Shown: positions 59,241-64,000 of the stretch, piece after piece
How positions within the stretch are numbered: position 1 is the first letter of the stretch
Layout: every line of letters begins with the position of its first letter
From: Neisseria sicca
Lineage (GTDB): Bacteria > Pseudomonadota > Gammaproteobacteria > Burkholderiales > Neisseriaceae
Reading direction: 5' to 3'
Assembly: GCF_017753665.1 (NCBI RefSeq)
Contig: NZ_CP072524.1
Location: 496,001-560,000 of the forward strand
Length of the DNA: 64,000 nt
Notes under the pieces: generated by a model
Databases searched by the model: none
Told to the model about the DNA's origin: nothing
Seen by the model: only the letters and a program-made list of their open reading frames with translations
Position numbers and translations under genes: made by a program

Positions 59241-59344
59241 AGTTTATAGTGGATTAAGGTCGGGATAGGGCGGCTTGCGGGATGGTTCGCAGGCGGGTTT
59301 CTTATTTTGATCGGCAATATTTTTGTTTTTATAGAGAAGAAATC

Positions 59345-60757
59345 ATGAAATATATCAGTACGCGCGGCGAGACGGCGCATAAACCGTTTAGCGAGGTTTT
59401 GTTGATGGGGCTTGCGCCCGACGGCGGTTTGATGCTGCCGGAGCGTTATCCGCAGGTCAGCCGCGAGACTTTGGACAAGTGGCGCGGTTTGAGTTATCCG
59501 GAGCTGGCGTTTGAGGTGATGAGCCTGTTTGTTACGGATATTCCGGCGGACGATTTGCGCGATATTGTGAATCGTACTTATACGGAAGCGGCGTTCGGCT
59601 CTAAGGAAATCACGCCTGTGCGTACTTTGTCCGACGGCATCAAAATCCAAGCCTTGTCCAACGGTCCGACGCTGGCGTTTAAGGATATGGCGATGCAGTT
59701 TTTGGGCAACGCGTTTGAATATGTGTTGAACAAAAAAGGCAGGGAACTCAATATCTTGGGCGCGACCAGCGGCGATACGGGTTCGGCTGCGGAATATGCG
59801 TTGCGCGGCAAAAAGGGCGTGAATGTATTTATGCTGTCGCCCGACGGCAAAATGAGCGCGTTCCAACGTGCGCAGATGTACAGCCTGCAAGACGAGAATA
59901 TCCACAATATCGCCGTGAAGGGGATGTTTGACGACTGTCAGGACATTGTGAAGGCGGTGCAAAACGATGCCGCGTTCAAGGAAAAATACCATATCGGTAC
60001 GGTCAATTCGATCAACTGGGGACGCATCGTCGCGCAAGTGGTTTATTACTTTGCGGGCTATTTCAAGGCGACGCAAAGCAATGACGAGCAGGTCAGCTTT
60101 TGCGTACCGAGCGGCAACTTCGGCAACGTTTGCGCGGGACACATCGCCAAACAAATGGGCTTGCCTATCCGCCGCCTGATTGTCGCGACCAATGAAAACG
60201 ATGTGTTGGACGAGTTTTTCAAAACCGGCGCATACCGCCCGCGCAACAGCGAGCATACTTATGTTACCTCCAGCCCGTCTATGGACATTTCCAAAGCGTC
60301 CAACTTCGAGCGTTTTGTGTTCGACCTGATGGATCGCGATCCTCAGGAAATCAATACGCTGTGGGCGGAAGTGGCGGCGGGCAAGGGCTTTGACTTGCAG
60401 TTTGCCTTGGAAAAAGTCGGCGGCAAATACGGTTTTACCTCCGGCAAATCCACCCACGCCGATCGCCTCGCCACCATCAAGCAGGTTTATGAGCAAGATA
60501 AAGAACTCATCGACCCGCACACTGCCGACGGCGTAAAAGTTGCCCGCGAAGTGCGCGAAGAAGGGGAGACGGTTGTGTGTTTGGAAACCGCGTTGGCAGC
60601 GAAATTCGATGCGACCATACGCGAAGCCGTCGGCGATGTCGCCATTCCGCGCCCCGCCGCGCTGGAAGGTTTGGAAAACCTGCCGCAGCGCGTCCGAGTC
60701 GTGCCGAACAATGCAGCCGCCGTTAAAGAAATCATCCGTGAAACCTTAGACAAGTAA
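59345..60757 (+). CDS. thrC: Threonine synthase
   Basis: PLP enzyme of 470 residues that converts O-phosphohomoserine to threonine. MKYISTRGETAHKPFSEVLL opens the family; GPTLAFKDMAMQFLGN holds the Schiff-base lysine; ILGATSGDTGSAAEYALRG is the phosphate site. Length and start fit the E. coli/yeast-like long ThrC. With hom (48.5-49.8 kb) it gives two steps of the threonine branch. AGAAGAAATC precedes the ATG at 59345. Confidence 0.97.
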   Translation: MKYISTRGETAHKPFSEVLLMGLAPDGGLMLPERYPQVSRETLDKWRGLSYPELAFEVMSLFVTDIPADDLRDIVNRTYTEAAFGSKEITPVRTLSDGIKIQALSNGPTLAFKDMAMQFLGNAFEYVLNKKGRELNILGATSGDTGSAAEYALRGKKGVNVFMLSPDGKMSAFQRAQMYSLQDENIHNIAVKGMFDDCQDIVKAVQNDAAFKEKYHIGTVNSINWGRIVAQVVYYFAGYFKATQSNDEQVSFCVPSGNFGNVCAGHIAKQMGLPIRRLIVATNENDVLDEFFKTGAYRPRNSEHTYVTSSPSMDISKASNFERFVFDLMDRDPQEINTLWAEVAAGKGFDLQFALEKVGGKYGFTSGKSTHADRLATIKQVYEQDKELIDPHTADGVKVAREVREEGETVVCLETALAAKFDATIREAVGDVAIPRPAALEGLENLPQRVRVVPNNAAAVKEIIRETLDK

Positions 60758-60768
60758 TGCGTTGACCG

Positions 60769-60800
60769 AGAGGTCGTCTGAAAAGTTTCAGACGACCTCT
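60769..60800 (+). terminator. Inverted DUS pair after thrC
   Basis: Tight DUS stem with GAG / CTC extension, 12 bases past the thrC stop. Confidence 0.7.
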
Positions 60801-60965
60801 GCCAGACAGCAAGCATTGTGATGATAAATATTTTCGTTTAAAATTGCGCGTTTGCTCTAATTCGGCATTATCTATTCACAGGCGAGAGAGGTCGTCTGAA
60901 AACCCTTTTAAACCATCATCCGCCCGACCCGCGTGTTCAGACGGATTTACCGACAGGAAACTCAA

Positions 60966-61742
60966 ATGGCAGCATTCAATACCCAAAAAGTATTGTCCGT
61001 ACACCACTGGACGGATGCGTATTTCACCTTTACCTGCACCCGCGACGAATCGTTGCGCTTCGAAAACGGCCAATTCGTCATGGTCGGATTGATGGTGGAC
61101 GGCAAGCCGCTGATGCGCGCATACAGCGTTGCCTCCGCCAACTGGGAAGAACACCTCGAATTTTTCAGCATTAAAGTCCAAGACGGCCCCCTGACCAGCC
61201 GCCTGCAACACCTCAAAGTCGGCGACGACGTGTTAATCAGCAAAAAACCGACCGGAACCTTGGTTGCCGGCGACCTGAATCCGGGCAAACACCTTTACCT
61301 GTTGAGCACCGGTACCGGCATCGCCCCCTTCTTGAGCATCACCAAAGACCCCGAAATTTACGAGCAATTTGAAAAAATCATCCTCGTACACGGCGTGCGC
61401 TACAAAAAAGATTTGGCGTACTACGACCGCTTCACCAAAGAATTGCCCGAACACGAATACCTCGGCGACTTGGTTAAAGAAAAACTGATTTACTACCCGA
61501 TCGTTTCCCGCGAAGACTACGAACACCACGGCCGCCTGACCGACCTGATGGTAAGCGGCAAACTGTTTGAAGACATCGGCCTGCCCAAAATCAACCCGCA
61601 AGACGACCGCGCCATGCTGTGCGGCAGCCCTGCCATGCTGAAAGACACCTGCAAAGTTCTGGATGATTTCGGTCTGACCGTCTCCCCGAAAACCGGCGTA
61701 CGCGGCGACTACCTGATTGAGCGCGCGTTTGTGGACCAATAA
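60966..61742 (+). CDS. fpr: Ferredoxin/flavodoxin-NADP reductase
   Basis: FAD enzyme of 258 residues. FENGQFVMVGLMVDGKPLMR and RAYSVASANWEEHLEFFSI bind FAD, and LLSTGTGIAPFLSI is the NADP-binding region; the C-terminal RGDYLIERAFVDQ fits the Fpr type. It shuttles electrons between NADPH and ferredoxin or flavodoxin, including Bfd-type partners. The ATG at 60966 follows AGGAAACTCAA. Confidence 0.95.
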   Translation: MAAFNTQKVLSVHHWTDAYFTFTCTRDESLRFENGQFVMVGLMVDGKPLMRAYSVASANWEEHLEFFSIKVQDGPLTSRLQHLKVGDDVLISKKPTGTLVAGDLNPGKHLYLLSTGTGIAPFLSITKDPEIYEQFEKIILVHGVRYKKDLAYYDRFTKELPEHEYLGDLVKEKLIYYPIVSREDYEHHGRLTDLMVSGKLFEDIGLPKINPQDDRAMLCGSPAMLKDTCKVLDDFGLTVSPKTGVRGDYLIERAFVDQ

Positions 61743-61766
61743 GGGTTTTGTTTTTTAAGGATAGAT

Positions 61767-61810
61767 AAAGGTCGTCTGAAAAGTTATGAAAACTTTTCAG
61801 ACGACCTTTT
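61767..61810 (+). terminator. Inverted DUS pair after fpr
   Basis: Long stem: AAAGGTCGTCTGAAAAGTT and its complement with a short loop, 25 bases past the stop. Confidence 0.75.
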
Positions 61811-61864
61811 GGCTTTTAAACCGATAATAGGTAAACGAATGAAAGAATCAGGTGGGAGAATTTA

Positions 61865-61917
61865 TATCACATCGGCTTTGTGATACATTTCATATCTTTA
61901 CAAACCGCTATATGAAA
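61865..61917. promoter_or_regulatory. Two adjacent inverted repeats
   Basis: TATCAC-N9-GTGATA at 61865-61885, then TTTCATAT-N14-ATATGAAA at 61888-61917. They lie in a 345-base gap between fpr and a small membrane protein gene. They may be operator sites or an RNA structure; no regulator can be named. Confidence 0.35.
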
Positions 61918-62087
61918 GGCGGCGGGTAGGCAGTTTGACTGTTTGACAGTGGCTTCAAATAGAAAATATTTGTACCGTGATTGCCGCGGCAGGTATTTCT
62001 TATTTGAATTTACTCCTTTCCAATCTGCCGTTTCATTCCCGATTATCGCGCCCTTCGTTATTGCACATCAAAAATACAGGAAAACAA

Positions 62088-62288
62088 ATGTTTTGGTACA
62101 TCATAGGTTTTTGCGCCTTTGTCGTTTCGCTTCTCGCGCTTTGGGTCAACGCCAGCGCATTCGGTATGCAGGATGACGATACGCCGCAATCGGAATACGA
62201 AAAACGCCTTGGTCTGGGAACGAAATTGAAAGACAAGGAAACCGCCGCCAAAGAGCGTGCCGCCGCGCGTTTCCATCCGGACGATTGA
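62088..62288 (+). CDS. Small membrane protein, 66 aa
   Basis: One transmembrane helix (about 3-22, WYIIGFCAFVVSLLALWV), then a charged, probably helical tail (SEYEKRLGLGTKLKDKETAA). GGAAAACAA precedes the ATG. It is 45 bases before the sirtuin gene on the same strand and is probably co-transcribed with it. I do not recognise a family. Confidence 0.65.
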   Translation: MFWYIIGFCAFVVSLLALWVNASAFGMQDDDTPQSEYEKRLGLGTKLKDKETAAKERAAARFHPDD

Positions 62289-62333
62289 GCCGTTTGGCAA
62301 TATGGGTTTCAGACGACATAAGGAGTCCGAACA

Positions 62334-63014
62334 ATGAAAAAATGCGTTGTCCTGACCGGTGCAGGAATCAGCGCCGACAGCGGGTTGCTGACTTTCCGCG
62401 ATGCGGGCGGTTTGTGGGAAGGGCATAAGGTGACGGATGTCTGCACGCCCGAAGCCTTGGCGCGTAATCCCAAGCTCGTCATCGATTTCTACAACCAGCG
62501 CAGGCTTCAGGCAAATGCCGCCGAGCCGAATGCCGCGCATCTGGCGTTGGTCAAGCTGGCGCAATATTACGATGTGCACATCATTACGCAGAATGTGGAC
62601 GCGCTGCATGAGAAGGCGGGCAGCAGCAAAGTATTGCACCTGCACGGCGAGCTGAACAAACTGCGCAGCACCGTCGATGAAGACGAAATCATCGAATTTA
62701 CCGGCGAGCAGACCGATGACGTGCGCGACAGCCAAGGCAATCCGATGCGCCCGCATATCGTGTTTTTCGGTGAGCAAGTGCCGATGTTTGACGCGGCGGT
62801 CGAGGAAATGCGCGATACGGATGTGGTCATGATCGTCGGCACATCGATGCAGGTTTATCCGGCAGCTTCGCTGATTCATTACGCGCCGCCCGATGCAGAA
62901 CGCTATCTGGTCGATCCGAATCCGCAAGGCGTGGGCGCGGATGTCGAAGTGATTCCGAAACGCGCGGCAGAAGGCGTGCCGGCATTGGTGGAGTATTTGA
63001 TTTGTCGGGTTTGA
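62334..63014 (+). CDS. cobB: Sir2-family NAD-dependent deacylase without zinc cysteines
   Basis: Product of 226 residues. VVLTGAGISADSGLLTFRDA is the NAD site, ITQNVDALHEKAGS the next, LHLHGEL holds the catalytic histidine, and MIVGTSMQVYPAASL and VDPNPQG close the fold. FYNQRRLQA supplies the Tyr-x-x-Arg that favours succinyl- and malonyl-lysine. The zinc ribbon expected between LHLHGELNK and MRPHIVFFGE has no cysteine, so this is a zinc-less sirtuin. AAGGAGTCCGAACA precedes the ATG. Confidence 0.9.
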   Translation: MKKCVVLTGAGISADSGLLTFRDAGGLWEGHKVTDVCTPEALARNPKLVIDFYNQRRLQANAAEPNAAHLALVKLAQYYDVHIITQNVDALHEKAGSSKVLHLHGELNKLRSTVDEDEIIEFTGEQTDDVRDSQGNPMRPHIVFFGEQVPMFDAAVEEMRDTDVVMIVGTSMQVYPAASLIHYAPPDAERYLVDPNPQGVGADVEVIPKRAAEGVPALVEYLICRV

Positions 63015-63026
63015 GAATTAATTAAG

Positions 63027-63061
63027 GAAAGGTCGTCTGAAGAAGTTTCAGACGACCTTTG
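63027..63061 (+). terminator. Inverted DUS pair after the sirtuin gene
   Basis: DUS stem with short loop and T run, 13 bases past the stop. Confidence 0.72.
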
Positions 63062-63167
63062 GTATTGTATGTGGCTATCCGGTTGGAGATTGTTTGGCGG
63101 GAAGTTTAAATGTTAAGTGTGGATATTGTCTTCACTCTCGCCCCTATATGACTAACCTATCGTCGTC

Positions 63168-63262
63168 ATTCCCGCGCAGGCAGGAATCCGGAAGTTTAAA
63201 GTTATGGCAGCTTTGAAATCATTCCGAAATGCCGAGGTCTGGATTCCCGCCTGCGCGGGAAT
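63168..63262. repeat. NIME unit, one repeat degenerate
   Basis: A dRS3-like ATTCCCGCGCAGGCAGGAAT (63168-63187, one mismatch in the right half) and a perfect ATTCCCGCCTGCGCGGGAAT (63243-63262) enclose about 55 bases. Same arrangement as at 57034-57129. A small hairpin CGTGGGC-AAA-GCCCACG follows at 63318-63334. Confidence 0.75.
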
Positions 63263-63365
63263 GACGATGGATAAGGGTTTCTTTGAGTTTTTTAAAGTTA
63301 TATCGGCGGTGGTTTTCGTGGGCAAAGCCCACGCTACGGTTGGGTTTTTTGATTGAATTCGAGAT

Positions 63366-63409
63366 AAAAGGTCGTCTGAAAGCTTAAATCCGTTTTCAGA
63401 CGACCTTTG
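63366..63409 (-). terminator. Inverted DUS pair after mutL
   Basis: DUS stem with wide loop, 14 bases past the mutL stop on the minus strand. Confidence 0.7.
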
Positions 63410-63422
63410 TTTTTCATCAGCA

Positions 63423-64000
63423 TTATTGTCCGCGTAAGAACAGTGCGTCCAATTCTTTCAGCGTCAGTTTTACCCAGGTCGGGCGGCCGTGGTTGCATTG
63501 GTTGCTGCGCGGGGTGTTTTCCATGTCGCGCAGGAGGGCGTTCATTTCGGGCAGGGTGAGCTGGCGGCCGGCGCGGACGGAGCCGTGGCAGGACATGGTG
63601 GCGAGGATGTGGTTTTCGTGTTCTTCGATGGTTTGGCTGCTGCCGACTTGGGCGAGTTCGCCCAATACGTCTTTGGCGAGCGAGACGACGTCGGCTTTGC
63701 CGAGCATGGCGGGGACGGCGCGGACGGCGATGGTGTTGCCGCCCATGTCGGACAGTTCCAACCCGAAGCCTGCCAGTGTGTCGGCGTGGTCAGAAAGGGC
63801 GGCGCATTCTTCGTGGGACGCGGCGAAGGTAACGGGGATGAGCAGGCGTTGGCTTTGCAGGTTGCCGTTTTCCTGCCGCTGGCGTTTCATTTTTTCGTAG
63901 TTGACGCGCTCGGCGGCGGCGTGCATGTCGATGAGCAGCAGGCTGTCTTCGGCTTGGGCGAGGATGTAGATGCCTAATAGTTGGGCGATGGCGAAGCCGA
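63423..64000 (-). CDS. mutL: DNA mismatch repair protein MutL, C-terminal part
   Basis: The frame enters from the right edge, so only the last 191 or so residues are visible. They are the C-terminal dimerisation domain of MutL: QLLGIYILAQAEDSLLLID, then DMHAAAERVNYEK, which matches the endonuclease motif DxHA-x2-E-x4-E, SCHGSVRAGRQLT and QCNHGRPTWVKLT. MutL of Neisseria therefore belongs to the nicking type, unlike E. coli MutL. The N-terminal ATPase lies outside the window. Confidence 0.93.
   Translation of the reverse strand, partial: GFAIAQLLGIYILAQAEDSLLLIDMHAAAERVNYEKMKRQRQENGNLQSQRLLIPVTFAASHEECAALSDHADTLAGFGLELSDMGGNTIAVRAVPAMLGKADVVSLAKDVLGELAQVGSSQTIEEHENHILATMSCHGSVRAGRQLTLPEMNALLRDMENTPRSNQCNHGRPTWVKLTLKELDALFLRGQ

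Overview
This 64 kb window is chromosomal DNA of a Neisseria species. The AG-muc form of the DNA uptake sequence (DUS, AGGTCGTCTGAAA) occurs dozens of times, usually as inverted pairs that form terminators after genes. Neisserial repeats are also present: Correia elements, an AT-rich repeat, dRS3/NIME units, and an IS30-family element of the IS1655 type. This DUS dialect points to the N. mucosa / N. sicca / N. macacae group of commensals rather than to N. meningitidis or N. gonorrhoeae, which use ATGCCGTCTGAA. That assignment is inference from the dialect alone.

Layout. 1-4.3 kb: end of an aldose epimerase-like gene, rluB, pdxH, dut and a xanthine/urate-type permease. 4.3-6.9 kb: an AT-rich accessory island with a Cys-rich anchored protein carrying a C10 tract, a small membrane protein, a duplicated 110-bp leader and several gene fragments. 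7-15.6 kb: thioesterase, corA, cbpA-cbpM and the heme cluster hemD-hemX-hemY-hemE. 15.7-18.8 kb: cls between two oppositely oriented Correia elements, then three small AT-rich orphan genes. 18.9-21 kb: an RluA-type pseudouridine synthase and decayed sequence. 21.1-31.7 kb: hisS-yfgM, der, hfq, mnmM, a SirB-like gene, folK, a deoxynucleoside kinase, bcp, the IS, xerD, bfd and a glutaredoxin-like gene. 31.8-35 kb: a candidate 31-aa peptide gene, rfbD, and an unusual cysteine-containing RTX protein. 35-43.2 kb: purC, pnp, greA, ftsK and a CbiM-like permease. 43.3-54.1 kb: cysJ, pgm, ypfJ, a small anchored protein, hom, an Mth938-like gene, tpx, hemF with a coupled 54-aa gene, glyA and a hypothetical gene. 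54.2-64 kb: an MFS exporter, rarA, a NIME unit, a frameshifted membrane-protein gene, a lipoprotein, thrC, fpr, a small membrane protein, a zinc-less sirtuin and the 3' end of mutL.

Most genes are housekeeping. Four heme genes form a tight cluster and hemF lies elsewhere in the window. hom, thrC and glyA belong to linked threonine/glycine metabolism. tpx, bcp, the glutaredoxin-like gene, fpr and bfd serve redox and iron metabolism. The less ordinary material is the 4.3-6.9 kb island, the orphan genes at 17.8-18.8 kb, the RTX protein at 33.6-35.0 kb, the split gene at 57.2-58.7 kb, a structured pnp leader, and the repeat elements. I recognised no tRNA, rRNA or CRISPR array.
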